Shown: positions 34,269-45,500 of the stretch, piece by piece | Layout of the letters: each line of letters opens with the position of its first letter | Position numbering within the stretch: position 1 is the first letter of the stretch | Source of the DNA: Triglochin maritima | Taxonomy: Eukaryota > Streptophyta > Magnoliopsida > Alismatales > Juncaginaceae | Reading direction: 5' to 3' | Assembly (NCBI GenBank): GCA_963682175.1 | Contig: OY821786.1 | Coordinates: 21,071,501 to 21,135,500 of the forward strand | DNA: 64,000 nt | Translations under genes and position numbers: made by a program | The notes under the pieces: model-generated | The model's database searches: none | Seen by the model: the letters and a program-made list of their open reading frames with translations, nothing else | What the model was told of the DNA's origin: nothing

Positions 34269-34269
34269 A

Positions 34270-35744
34270 TTTTGCTTTAACCAATCTGCAGGAATTTGCT
34301 CAGTAGCAATATAATTCACAATGTTGACAAACCAAGGGCATTTCGACGTACCATATAACTACTCGTCAAGAAAATTTTCATTGACGCTCAGTTCCTACAG
34401 GTTGGTCACATGAAGACGTGAGAGATGATCATTGACTACATTCTCATTACCATTTTTATCTTTAATTTCAAGGTCGAATTCTTGCAACAACAAGATACAC
34501 CTCAGAAGTCGAGCCTTGGTGTCTTTTTCTTCATGAGCTGCTCAATGGCTGCGTAGTCGAAGTAAACAACCACCTTGAAGACAATCAAATATTGTCAGAA
34601 TTTCTCCAGGGAGAAGACAATTGAGAGAAACTCCTTTTCAGTGACAATATAATTGAGTTGGGCTTCGTTAAGTGTTCTACTAGCTTAGTAGATCACATGG
34701 GGCACTTTATTAATTTTCTGCCCACGAACTGCGCCTATAGCGTTGTCAGAGGCATCACGCATGAACACAAAGGGTTCATGCCACACTGGTTGCTCAATGA
34801 TATATAGGAGCTGATTTAAGCTCTTCCTTCAAGAGATTGAAGCAGTGATGATTTAAATCCACGTCCCTTCCCAGCAACTTGGTAAGAGGTCTGATGATTT
34901 TACTAAAGTCTCTAATGAACCGCCTATAGAAACCCGTGTGTCCGAGAAACACGCAAATATCCTTGACATTCTTTGGCAGTGGAAGATTGGCAATCAACCC
35001 AATTTTTGCTTGGTCAACCTCAAACTTTTTTTGGAGACCACGTGTCTTAAAACAATATCGCGCTATATCATAAAATGACATTTCTCTCAGTTGACAGTGA
35101 GGTTTTTCTCCTTGCGCCAATGCAAGACCAAGTCTAGGTGATGTAGGCATTCCTCAATAGAGGAACCAAAGATAGAGAAGTCATCCTATAATATCTCAAG
35201 GAAACGCTCCACTATGTCAGAGAATATGGTCATCATGCACCTCTGAAAAACGTCCCAAGAACACGTAAAAGTGGTTTTCTCTTGATCGTCAGGAGCATTG
35301 GCTACCTGGTTGCAGCCAAAGTAACCGTCCAAAAAATACTAGTACTAATGCCTGGCTAATTGTCCCAGCATCTAGATAATGAAGGGCAATGGGAAGTGAT
35401 CCTTCCATGTTGCAACACTAATTTTCTGATAGTCAATGCAGACTTGCCTCCAGTTTGGAGGCATGTGGGATTGAGTTCATTATCGTTGTTAAGCACCACA
35501 GTCACGCCTGACTTATTTGGCACAACATGGACAAGACTGACGCACGAGCTGTCAGATATGGGATAAATATTCCCATTGTCAAGACATTTCAGCACTTCCT
35601 TGCACACGACTTCCTTCAGAACTTATCACACTTCATCCTCCATGTGGATACCGTGTTGATAAATACTCGGGTTAATTCCTTTGATGTCCTTCAAGGACAA
35701 CTAGATCGCCTCTTTATTTGTGAAAAGAACCTCCTTGAGTGAAG
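34270..35744 (-). pseudogene. Athila-type gypsy RT-RNase H, heavily decayed
   Basis: The upstream end (35607-35356) encodes KEVLKCLDNGNIYPISDSS and VHVVPNKSGVTVV, the Athila RT start. The segment 35130-34794 encodes FLGHTGFYRRFIRDFSKI and PLTKLLGRD, the RT thumb/connection. The segment 34600-34290 reads [15 protein letters not shown] followed by VNDHLSRL, the RNase H end and spacer. Many stops and frameshifts separate these, and the catalytic RT box is not readable. Integrase is absent because the copy is cut at about 34268. Confidence 0.75.
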
Positions 35745-36040
35745 TGTTTATACATTTTAAATACCGCAAGTGCACGACGTCAGTGAAGACGTTGCAAGTA
35801 CGGGTCGAATTCACAAGGAGGTGTGTCGACTCTGGTTCTTCAGAAATCAAGTGCAAAATAAGGGAGACGAGATGTGATTATGCTAACCTAAGCTACACTA
35901 AACTAGAAACTAACAAAGGAGAAAGACGAAAGTACAAGACTATTAAAACTAAGATAAACAACTAACAAAAAGAAGATAGAATTCAGTAAGGAAAACCCTA
36001 AGGGGTGGAGTGTGTGAACATATGAAGTAAAATAAGTGAT
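35745..36040 (-). repeat. Athila-type LTR 3' fragment
   Basis: On the minus strand it contains GTCGACACACCTCC, CGTGCACTTGCGGTA and a GTTCACACACTCCACCCC-like phrase, in the same order as the last ~300 bp of the LTRs at 38289 and 44011. It lies directly against the RT remnant with no primer-binding site or gag between, so a deletion is likely. Confidence 0.65.
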
Positions 36041-36139
36041 GAATGACAGATGTAAGCATGTATGTGTGTGTCTTCATGTATAGGAAGTGTCTAAAGATTT
36101 GGCAAAACCTATTAATCCATTCACACAACGTATCGGCAA

Positions 36140-36754
36140 TTAGTTGGAGTGTGCTTACGCTCCAAGTGATACTGAGTATGCAAATGCAATGTATCAACAC
36201 TGGCCCCATAACGATCCGTACAGTCACTCCTACCACCCGAGATGGCGAAACCACCCTAACTTCTCATGAGCGCTTAGTGGGGGCAATGGTCAGAGTTCGC
36301 ACACTCAACCCCAACCTACCAACCCCCACATCAAAGGTCTCAGTCCTATACTCACCAACCTACTCAGGCTCCACCATCGGGTTATTCAAGTCAGACTCTA
36401 CCTCAACCAGCTAACTCAGGGGACTCCACTCTTGAACAAACCCTTCACGCGTTCATGCAAAGCACACAAACCATGCTTGCGGCTAGTAACTCCATGCTCA
36501 AAGCATTGGAAGTGCAAGTTAGCCAATTTGATCATCAGCTCCATGAACGTGAGAAAGGTCAATTCCCAAGTCAACCCGAGGTGAACCCATGGGATACCTA
36601 ATCTCAACGAAAGCCACTAGTACCTCATGCTACCTCTGAACTGACCAATCATCTTAATGTGATTCATACTTTGAGGTCCGGTAAGGAGGTTGACAACCAC
36701 ATTGAGTTGCCTTCCTTGCAATCACCATCTCTTGGTGTCACCAGACCTGCGGTG
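36140..36754 (+). pseudogene. Athila-type gag C-terminal fragment (host of the nested element)
   Basis: At about 36145-36250 the plus strand reads SDTEYANAMYQHW, then a PYSHSYHPRWRNHPNFS motif typical of Athila gag. From 36420 it reads STLEQTLHAFMQSTQTMLAA, then a coiled-coil-like segment, a TAA near 36599, and TLRSGKEVDNHIELP. The reading is interrupted at 36754 by a young insertion and resumes at 44017. The matrix/capsid part is missing. Confidence 0.65.
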
Positions 36755-38289
36755 TGATTGACATCATTTAATGCTCATATTTGTATCTTATATCCATTAT
36801 CTTACACCTAAGCAATGCTACGTGACGAGTTTTATGTTTAGTTTTCAGGAATAAAGAGGTTTGAAGAGAAGAGCCATGAAAGGACCCAAAAGCTGGGAAA
36901 AAGGATTGAATTGTGAGATCTAGGGACCAAGATGCAAGGGAGAAGGACCTGAATGTAAGACAGAAGGACCTAAGAGCAAAACAGAATACTCCACACCATC
37001 ATGGGGAGTATTTTACCAATTCTATTCGGGTCGGAGCTCCAACAAGTCGAGTAACCGCATCAAAGACCAACAATACCAGAAAGCAAAGCCCACAACAAAT
37101 TCCAACACGATCCGACAATTTTGGACCGCCAATTGGCGGTCCATATTGCTCAGGATCCGTTGAAATTTCTCCTGGACTTGTATTAATGTTCGTTTAGGCT
37201 ATTTTTGGTATTGGTTTAGTCCCACATCGGGGGATTGTCCCCGATTAGCTTTTTCCATGCTTATAAATAGAACTCTTCACCTTCCATTGTAATTACCCAT
37301 TGTTTGGTGGCATTCTCTCTACTAAGGAGTGAGCCTTGAAGCAATAACTCAAGGTGGAGAAGGATGCTACCTTCAATGTGAGTCATTGTTAATAAAAGTT
37401 TATTTGTTTGTTTTAATCTTGTCTTGTTATGTTGCTTGTTTTGTGTGGTTTGTTTTACTTTGCTTAATTTCTTGTTTAGTAATTTCAGTATCTTAGTTAA
37501 ATGTTTTCTTTGCTTAGTCTAATCAGTAGTGTAATGAGTAGTGAGTAGTTCCATCCCCATTTGGGGGGTGGAGAAATATGTGATATAATCATGTAGTGTA
37601 TTAAGTGTGTTATTTTTATCCTTTGAGCTTTATATGATTTCCATAACCATCTAATGGGTCTCACTCTTATCTTTGATATGCTAATGCTCTTGAATGAAGC
37701 TTAGCTTATGCTTTGATTAGTGGACCTATTTTATGGGGAATGATAAGGTTAGGATATGGATGAAGTTAATGTTGGAAACACAATTTGTAGTGTATGAACT
37801 CTTGTTGCCTTTTCCTTAGCTAATGTCTTGTATGTTTTAATGATGTAGTCATCTTAATTCATGTGGAGGCATAGTAGGGTCTAGTCTTTATACTTGAGTT
37901 CATGTAGCTTCATTCCAATCATTGTCTTGTATGTTTTAATGATGTAGTCTTATCTTAATTCATGTAGAGGCAAGATTGGATGTAGTTTTATGATTTCATG
38001 CACTACATGTTGTGAGGAGCTTAATTGAACACACACACACACACACATCTTTATGTTCACATCAGTTCTCTACCCCCTTTGGGGTTTAGTTTTATTGCTT
38101 ATCTTCATTTCCTCTTGCATTCTAGTTTAGCATTGTAGTGTAGTTTAGTGTAACCAATCATTTTCTCCTTTCTTTACCCCTTGCCTTCGCACGAACCAAG
38201 TGTCGACACACCTCCCAGTGGACGACCCGTATTTGCCACCGCTTCAACGCGGCCGTGCACTTGCGGTAGAAATATAAAATGATCAATCA
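36755..38289 (+). repeat. Athila-type 5' LTR (TGATTG...CAATCA)
   Basis: 1535 bp. It contains the perfect palindrome GGACCGCCAATTGGCGGTCC at 37123-37142 as a single copy. GGCTTATTTT-type promoter text is not clear, but TATAAATAG at about 37262 is a credible TATA box. A CA microsatellite lies near 38030-38047. The 94-codon frame at 36913-37197 lies in the LTR and is repeated in the other LTR copies; no function is known. Confidence 0.9.
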
Positions 38290-38295
38290 AGTTTT

Positions 38296-38313
38296 TGGCG
38301 CCGTCGCCGGGGA
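38296..38313 (+). promoter_or_regulatory. primer-binding site, tRNA-Asp type
   Basis: TGGCGCCGTCGCCGGGGA lies six bases after the LTR end. It is complementary to the 3' end of plant aspartate tRNA except at one position, as is usual for Athila elements. Confidence 0.85.
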
Positions 38314-39422
38314 GGTGCTCTGTCCAGACGTTGGTTTGGACGATTCGAGGGGTTTTTAATTTTTTGTTTTCAGTTTTTCTTAGTGGCAGGGAACCTGAGG
38401 TTCAAGGGGAAGCGACTGGAGTAATTGGAGAGCAAAAGACCCCAAAGTGACCGCCAATCAGCGGTCTGGGACCGCCAATTGGCGGCCTGGTGAGCCTCAA
38501 TTGCTCTCAAATTTGTTCCAGTTGTTATGTTGTTCACTTTAGTTATCTGGGAGCCCAATTTTGCATGTTGTGATCTTTAGTTTGCTCCCAGATTTAATTT
38601 CAATCCCCTTTAATCAACTTGGACCATAAAACTCAAAGCAAAAGATTAGACTTCTTGCCATCTAGGTCATGCATCATATGTAGACCTTGCATGCATCTTT
38701 CTTTTCTTTGCTTTACATTTTGTCGTTGATTGCTGGAGCGAGGTACGCATTCCTTATCACTCATTCACGCATTAGGACATTCATTAGTGAGTAAGGTTTG
38801 CATCGAAACAAGAGTGAGGTGAGTGCTTGTTTGGTGAGTTGCTTGCTAGCCTAAGATTTCAAAACATCGTTAAGGGGCATCACCTATAGACTTCAAAGAT
38901 AAGGTGGGGGATTTCATCACCCCTCCCTTAGCCCCAAAAAGCACACTCAAGTAAAGCCTTAACTAAAAGCAAGTAGACATTGGCCCTAGGAATTCGGACG
39001 CACTAGGAGAGTAATCTAGTTGAGACCGCCATGACCTGATCGGCGTTGCCTACCTTGTCGATAGTAGGAGGTACTGGATCTCCGGATCTGGTATCACTTG
39101 CTGGGCATTGTGGTCCTCGTTGTAGGGAGGTGAGGCGTGTCGAGGCTAGTCACCTCGAAGTTAGGCGTCGTCTAGCCTAAGGACCCATTGCCTTACATTG
39201 TTTGAGCCATGCTTGCTAGTTAGGCTTCTACCTTCACCCTGTACCCTCGCTAGCTCTAGGGATTCTTCCCTTCTCCTCTGAGTCATCTTCTTCTCACCTT
39301 CTTCTACGTTATAGTCTCCTCCCCTTTACACTCTCTGTTAGCGTTTTAGGGTCGAGTCGAGCACTTTTTGCGAGCTTAGCCTCGTGGTGGTGAGAGTGAT
39401 CGACTCGAGAGTTTTTCTTGAG
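38314..39422 (+). other. 5' untranslated leader of the non-autonomous Athila element
   Basis: About 1.1 kb without a supported gene. It carries two palindromic cores, CCGCCAATCAGCGG at 38451-38464 and CCGCCAATTGGCGG at 38472-38485, 21 bases apart. This repeats the LTR palindrome outside the LTR. Confidence 0.6.
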
Positions 39423-40850
39423 ATGGATGGTTACATGGGCGACCATCCATATCATTGTTGGGACCAGGACGATTTTCCCTGGTACTTCGGACCCATGCAA
39501 CCTGGGGTGCCTCAGACTAACACCCCGTATGGTTGGGATAATCCTCATTGTGTGACTGAGCAATCTTCATATTGGGGTAACATGAGAGAGGCACCGACTG
39601 CTAGACCACCATCTAGTTACGTCGGATCATATGTTGGTCATCAATCTGAGACATTACAAGAATCTTTGGCCTCTTTCATGCATGTGGTAGATGACATGGG
39701 TGCACCGGTGGCTCCAGTAGCCGTACCGTGTCACTATTGTGGGTTGAGTGGTCATGATTTCGGGGAATGTCCTTATGTTCCCCCAGAGCCTGAGTATGAG
39801 CACACATTTTCCCAAAATGCTCATTATGACCATTACACATCCGCGTACAACCCGAGAGGGATGGATTCGTGGGGAGACGATTCGTATTCAAATTCTTATA
39901 CATCATTTCCACCCCAATATCCTCCTCCCGAATACCCAGAATTCTACCAACACCCCACTTCAAATCATTGGACTCATTCTCAGCCCATCAACACCCAACC
40001 CCAAAATTTCCCAAGATCTGACTTGGACCTCCTCGTTGACCGCATACAAAATCTGACACTTCAAGTGAGTCAACTGACGCAACAATTAAGTGAGGAGAGT
40101 AACCTTTCTTGTCAACTTGAGGATTTATCTTCTGAAATCGAACCACCACCACACCCACAAATTCAAAGCACAATCTTTCAAAGTCAAACTCCTAGTCAGT
40201 CTGAGGGACTTGGGGTTTCAATTCACGATCACTTAGTGGAGGATTTGATTCAAATTGAGAATAACTTGGACCAGTTCTATTATGAGTCGGCACAGGCTTG
40301 TGCCTTACCTTTTTGTCCCGTGGCCCTTGAGCCACATGATCTTATTGTTGTACCTCCTAAGGACTCACCTCTGGTGGAGCAAGATCTCCCTAGTACCCTC
40401 AACTTCAAACAACCTGATGAGAGTTTGCCTCTCACTATTGTTCCTGATCATCTTGGAAATGATGGAACATCAAACAACTACATTGCTCATGAGGGTATTA
40501 GGAGTTCCTGGGAGGATACCTTGGGTATGAGACCCACTGTTTGTTCGCCTGGTGTGTCGGATATGCCTAACGAGGTTCTTGACCTCGTTCCGACGCACCA
40601 GCCTGTTGGTTGGAGAGTTTGGATTGACGATCATAACTTCAGCAGGGCAACAGGAGAAACTCTTCTTCCGTTGCCCCTTATTTCCCAAACTCTTGAGAGG
40701 TTCAAGCTCTTTCAGTTTGATCCTTTGAATGAGACGCCTTTGCGTCCAATTCATGAACCTCTCATTTCATCTGGTGCTCTTTGTGAAGGGGGCCCACACA
40801 TGCGTATTCTGGCCCCGCGTGGTGTCATGTTCCCTTTCCAAGTGCATTGA
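39423..40850 (+). CDS. gag-derived chimeric ORF of the non-autonomous Athila element
   Basis: An intact frame of about 475 codons. I use the ATG at 39423; an earlier in-frame GTG is not credible in a plant. It lacks the capsid (Retrotrans_gag) domain. It has one zinc knuckle, CHYCGLSGHDFGEC (CX2CX4HX4C), near residues 102-115, then a Tyr/Pro/Ser-rich segment. A coiled-coil-like stretch follows (LDLLVDRIQNLTLQVSQLTQ near residue 213). The C-terminal ~180 residues hold a DLVPTHQPVGWRVWIDDHN motif also found at about 45270-45340 and 61920-61970. The intact frame in a young element suggests a selected role, perhaps RNA binding or packaging, which is inference. No catalytic motif is visible. Confidence 0.7.
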   Translation: MDGYMGDHPYHCWDQDDFPWYFGPMQPGVPQTNTPYGWDNPHCVTEQSSYWGNMREAPTARPPSSYVGSYVGHQSETLQESLASFMHVVDDMGAPVAPVAVPCHYCGLSGHDFGECPYVPPEPEYEHTFSQNAHYDHYTSAYNPRGMDSWGDDSYSNSYTSFPPQYPPPEYPEFYQHPTSNHWTHSQPINTQPQNFPRSDLDLLVDRIQNLTLQVSQLTQQLSEESNLSCQLEDLSSEIEPPPHPQIQSTIFQSQTPSQSEGLGVSIHDHLVEDLIQIENNLDQFYYESAQACALPFCPVALEPHDLIVVPPKDSPLVEQDLPSTLNFKQPDESLPLTIVPDHLGNDGTSNNYIAHEGIRSSWEDTLGMRPTVCSPGVSDMPNEVLDLVPTHQPVGWRVWIDDHNFSRATGETLLPLPLISQTLERFKLFQFDPLNETPLRPIHEPLISSGALCEGGPHMRILAPRGVMFPFQVH

Positions 40851-42440
40851 CCCACTCTTGAGGTTCCCATTTGATGTCTTTTGACAAATGAAGATGGGAA
40901 CTTATGTTTGTACATAGTTATATAAAAAAAAAGTACAATAAAAGACTCCTTCAGTGAGCATTGATTGTTGTGAGCCCAACCCTTGTGTATTTGGGCTCCA
41001 TTTCTTTCACGTATTTGTATCCCTTCTTTAGCATCTCACAGGTTTTGAGGGAATTCGGGTTATGTCCATCAACATGACCTTGCACTTCCCTTTGTACTTC
41101 ATGTTGGTGAGATCTCTCCTTTTTATGCATCAATCCATGTAGTATCTTGCTTGCATTCATTGAGGATAATGCATGAAGTAGGTGTGGGGGGGTGTTTTAC
41201 GTGTGTACATAGTCGAGTCTTTTTCCTTTGATTTTGTTTTCTTTTGTTTGCATTGTTAGGGTCATGATAGTGTGCTACATTTAATATCGATATATCTGCT
41301 TGCCATGATCCTTGGGTGACTTGTCTTCTTTTGCTTGCCTAGTGCTTCAAAATTTTCACATTTCTTTCAAAATCTTCATGTGTTTTCGAAAGAAAATGTT
41401 TTGTGGGTTTTGCGTGTGTTTAGCATGTGCAAAACCGTTGAGAGGCAAAGTAAAAAGAAAGCTCCCAAAATTGTCTTGAACTTGATGCATTAGGATATCT
41501 AGTACGTGACTTTAGGATTTATCGAGTCGTTAGGATGCACCCCAGTTTTCCTTTGGGGGTGAGTAATCATAGGGTTTCAGTGCTCAAACATTCAAAGAAG
41601 TCCACCCTGAACCTAGTGAGTCAATAATTCGTGTTTGTTAATTTAGGAAGTTTGTTGTAGTCAAGGACCCTCTTAATCTTGTTGTGAGACATTAGTGTAG
41701 GGGTTTTGGTTCATGTGTAGATAAGAAATAAGTGAGTAGATGTTCTCTCTTCTCGCACGGCTCCTATCACTCAGGAAAGTAGGTCTGAGGGGACTTTGTG
41801 CCTGGTGCTTTCGAGTCATCTGACTTGGGATGCGCCGACCGAACTCCCGTTACACGGGTGGTAGGGATTGCCCTATGTGGAGATTTAGGGAAAGGTGTAC
41901 GTGATAGTGTAAGTCCTCATGGGCAATGATGCACGAAACCTGACCCTGGGAGAATGAACCTCCAACTAATAAAAAGAAAAAAAAGGAAAAAAATGTGTGT
42001 GAAAAGAAACAAAAAGAAGAAAAAATTGGTAATGCAAATAAGAACCTTAATGGACCTTACACTTTGTATCACTTGAGGATCTTGAGGTTGTCCATGTCTT
42101 TTACTTAATTCCTTATTTAACTTGCACGAATGGTTTATTAGGCTAGGTGTGGACTGATTACCTTTATAGAGTCGGCCCGTAGGATTACCGCGTCCGATGA
42201 TCGACAAAATATTTCCAACAAGTCGAGGTCTAGATTGAATAATGCATCTTGTTCGGATTTTGTGGGTATATCCGCTGAAAACCCTCAGGAGACAACACTC
42301 CTCCTCCTTGGCAACAAAGAGGTTTAACGGCTTGTTGCACGTGCTAAGTGCAACCGTGATTCCTACGAAAGTGAGTTAGGATTTCTTGTTTCTCGTTTGT
42401 TTTTCTCTTTCTTTGTTTTGCTCGAGACTAGCAAAAACTT
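40851..42440 (+). other. 3' untranslated region of the non-autonomous Athila element
   Basis: About 1.6 kb without a supported gene, strongly similar to 45501-47070 and in part to 62164-62780. Shared phrases include TTGAGGGAATTCGGGTT, TGGGTGACTTGTCTTCTTTT and ATGTGCAAAACCGTTGAGAGG. Conservation across three copies suggests it is a standing part of this element family. Confidence 0.7.
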
Positions 42441-42455
42441 AGGTGTGGGGGTATT
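42438..42455 (+). promoter_or_regulatory. polypurine tract of the non-autonomous Athila element
   Basis: AGGTGTGGGGGTATT directly precedes the TGATTG start of the 3' LTR. This is the expected place for the plus-strand primer. Confidence 0.7.
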
Positions 42456-44011
42456 TGATTGACATCATTTCATGCTCATATTTGTATCTTATATCCATTA
42501 TCTTACACCTAAGCAATGCTACGTGACGAGTTTTATGTTTAGTTTTCAGGAATAAAGAGGTTTGAAGAGAAGAGCCATGAAAGGACCCAAAAGCTGGGAA
42601 AAAGGACTGAATTGTGAGATCTAGGGACCAAGATGCAAGGGAGAAGGACCTGAATGTAAGACAGAAGGACCTAAGAGCAAAACAGAATACTCCACACCAT
42701 CATGGGGAGTATTTTACCAATTCTATTCGGGTCGGAGCTCCAACAAGTCGAGTAACCGCATCAAAGACCAACAATACAAGAAAGCAAAGCCCACAACAAA
42801 TTCCAACACGATCCGACAATTTTGGACCGCCAATTGGCGGTCTTGGACCGCGAATTGGCGGTCCATATTGCTCAGGATCCGTTGAAATTTCTCCTGGACT
42901 TGTATTAATGTTCGTTTAGGCTATTTTGGTATTGGTTTAGTCCCACATCGGGGGATTGTCCCCGATTAGCTTTTTCCATGCTTATAAATAGAACTCTTCA
43001 CCTTCCATTGTAATTACCCATTGTTTGGTGGCATTCTCTCTACTAAGGAGTGAGCCTTGAAGCAATAACTCAAGGTGGAGAAGGATGCTACCTTCAATGT
43101 GAGTCATTGTTAATAAAAGTTTATTTGTTTGTTTTAATCTTGTCTTGTTATGTTGCTTGTTTTGTGTGGTTTGTTTTACTTTGCTTAATTTCTTGTTTAG
43201 TAATTTCAGTATCTTAGTTAAATGTTTTCTTTGCTTAGTCTAATCAGTAGTGTAATGAGTAGTGAGTAGTTCCATCCCCATTTGGGGGGTGGAGAAATAT
43301 GTGATATAATCATGTAGTGTATTAAGTGTGTTATTTTTATCCTTTGAGCTTTATATGATTTCCATAACCATCTAATGGGTCTCACTCTTATCTTTGATAT
43401 GCTAATGCTCTTGAATGAAGCTTAGCTTATGCTTTGATTAGTGGACCTATTTTATGGGGAATGATAAGGTTAGGATATGGATGAAGTTAATGTTGGAAAC
43501 ACAATTTGTAGTGTATGAACTTTTGTTGCCTTTTCCTTAGCTAATGTCTTGTATGTTTTAATGATGTAGTCATCTTAATTCATGTGGAGGCATAGTAGGG
43601 TCTAGTCTTTATACTTGAGTTCATGTAGCTTCATTCCAATCATTGTCTTGTATGTTTTAATGATGTAGTCTTATCTTAATTCATGTAGAGGCAAGATTGG
43701 ATGTAGTTTTATGATTTCATGCACTACATGTTGTGAGGAGCTTAATTGAACACACACACACACACACATCTTTATGTTCACATCAGTTCTCTACCCCCCT
43801 TTGGGGTTTAGTTTTATTGCTTATCTTCATTTCCTCTTGCATTCTAGTTTAGCATTGTAGTGTAGTTTAGTGTAACCAATCCTTTTCTCCTTTCTTTACC
43901 CCTTGCCTTCGCACGAACCAAGTGTCGACACACCTCCCAGTGGATGACCCGTATTTGCCACCGCTTCAACGCGGCCGTGCACTTGCGGTAGAAATATAAA
44001 ACGATCAATCA
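42456..44011 (+). repeat. Athila-type 3' LTR
   Basis: 1556 bp, nearly identical to 36755-38289. It has two adjacent palindrome units (42824-42843 and 42845-42864) where the 5' LTR has one. The second unit carries a C-to-G change (CCGCGAATTGGCGG). Confidence 0.9.
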
Positions 44012-44016
44012 CGGTG

Positions 44017-45500
44017 ATACCTACATCTACGAGGGGGCCGAACCCTGAGGTCCCCTTGTCTCATCATGGGTCGAAGGAATCAGATTCTGCGGTCCCTACT
44101 CATGTTTCTACGGAACAGAATGCAGAGGTTCATTCGAAAGACCCTTATGCCCCGAAGGCGCCATTCCCTGAGCCCCTTAAGAAGAAAACTTCTGATCAGC
44201 ATGACAAAATGCTTGAGATCTTTCGGCAAGTGAAAGTGAACATTCCTCTATTGGAGGTGATTCAACAAATGCCACATTATGCCAAGGTTCTCAAGGATTT
44301 ATGCACCAAGAAGAGGAAAACCAATGTTCCCAAGAAAGCTTTTCTTGCCACTAATGTGAGTTCATGGTTGGCACAACCCACACAAGTCAAATACAAGGAC
44401 TCTGGTTGCCCTACTATTTCTTGTGTGATTAGTGAGGTGTCATTACATCGAGCTTTATTGGACCTTGGTGCATTTGTCAATCTTCTGCCATATTTGGTCT
44501 ACATCCACCTTGGTCTTGGAGACCTCATAAAAACAAAAAAACCACTCTTCAACTGGTTGATTGGTCAATGAAGAAACTGAGGGGCGTGGTGGAAGATGTG
44601 CTGATCAAAGTGGGTGAGTTCATTTATTCAGTTGATTTCTTTGTTTTGGATATTGAACTTGTGCCAAACCCACTTGGACAAATTCCTGTGGTAGTAACTT
44701 CCAATGCCTTGATCAATTGTCGTACTGGTCTGATGCGCTTGACATATGGTAGTCAGTGCGCTGATTTCAACATCTTCACCATTGAGAAGAAGTCAGGTGC
44801 CTTCGATAACCCTTTTGAGGTCAACCTTATCCATGGGACAGATGAGATTGAAGTCGAAGGCACCTTCAAGTATTTCAGAGAGTTGTTCGATGGAGATCCT
44901 AATGGTGGTGAAGATGTTTCACCTGGGTTGGCACAAGAAGGTGGCTTATCTTGTGATCACGTGGTCTTTAAGCCACATCCTTTCGATCATGTGCCTTTTG
45001 AGTCACAAGATACCATTTTTGTGGCATCTGGGCCACCTGCTCTTCACTCTGTATCTGTTGAGGAAACCATGTCAGTTAAGAACCAACCACCTGATACCCT
45101 ACATTTCAAACAACCAGACAAAGGTTCACCTCTCATTCATGCCTCCTATCTTGCTCATTCTCAAGAGACATTAAACAACGACAAGGCTTATAAGGGTGTC
45201 AGCTGGTCAAGCAATTCTGTTTCTGGACTTCGTCATCTGGGTAATAAGTCTAGGGTGTCACCTTGTATGAATGAAATGATCCTGGTGCACCCAAATGTCG
45301 GTTGGAGGGTATATATTGATGACCCTCAACTTTGTCGTGGAATGAAAGATATTTGTTTCCATTTCCTCTCACAGACCCCGGTCTTGAGAGGCATGAACCA
45401 CCATTCTTGGTTCATAACCACTCAAAAAACCTTCTATTTCTTATGTTGCGAGCCCATGCAAGTGCATATCTGGCTCGAGATATGGTGGGTTCCCATTTGA
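44017..45500 (+). pseudogene. Athila-type gag end, protease and C-terminal module (pol-less)
   Basis: Frame 1 (44014-44571) encodes a Lys-rich segment, then FLATNVSSWLAQPTQVKYKD and the retropepsin site RALLDLGAFVNLLP, with D at about 44461. It ends at TGA 44569-44571. Frame 2 (44568-45500) continues the protease (VGEFIYSVDFFVLDIEL). It then passes straight into a C-terminal module shared with 39423-40850, including VHPNVGWRVYIDDP. RT, RNase H and integrase are missing between them. This is the continuation of the element whose gag lies at 36140-36754, so this older element is also non-autonomous. Confidence 0.72.

Larger units (their letters stand above)
36755..44011 (+). mobile_element. young, complete non-autonomous Athila-type element
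   Basis: CGGTG lies at 36750-36754 and at 44012-44016, a perfect 5 bp target duplication. LTRs of 1535 and 1556 bp start TGATTGACATC and end GATCAATCA. A tRNA-Asp-type primer-binding site follows the first LTR and a polypurine tract precedes the second. By eye the two LTRs differ at only about ten positions plus one 21 bp unit, so the insertion is recent. The interior has one gag-derived ORF and no protease, RT or integrase. It would need enzymes supplied by an autonomous relative. Confidence 0.9.

Noticed and set aside
36913..37197. Conserved ~95-118 codon frame in the Athila LTRs (also at 42614 and 48470)
   Set aside because: Present only because the LTR is repeated; reading continues through the palindrome, no known domain, coding not shown. 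Kept as a note in the LTR entry.
41917..42207. Phe-rich minus-strand frame of 96 codons
   Set aside because: Arises from an A-rich run in the Athila 3' region; low complexity.
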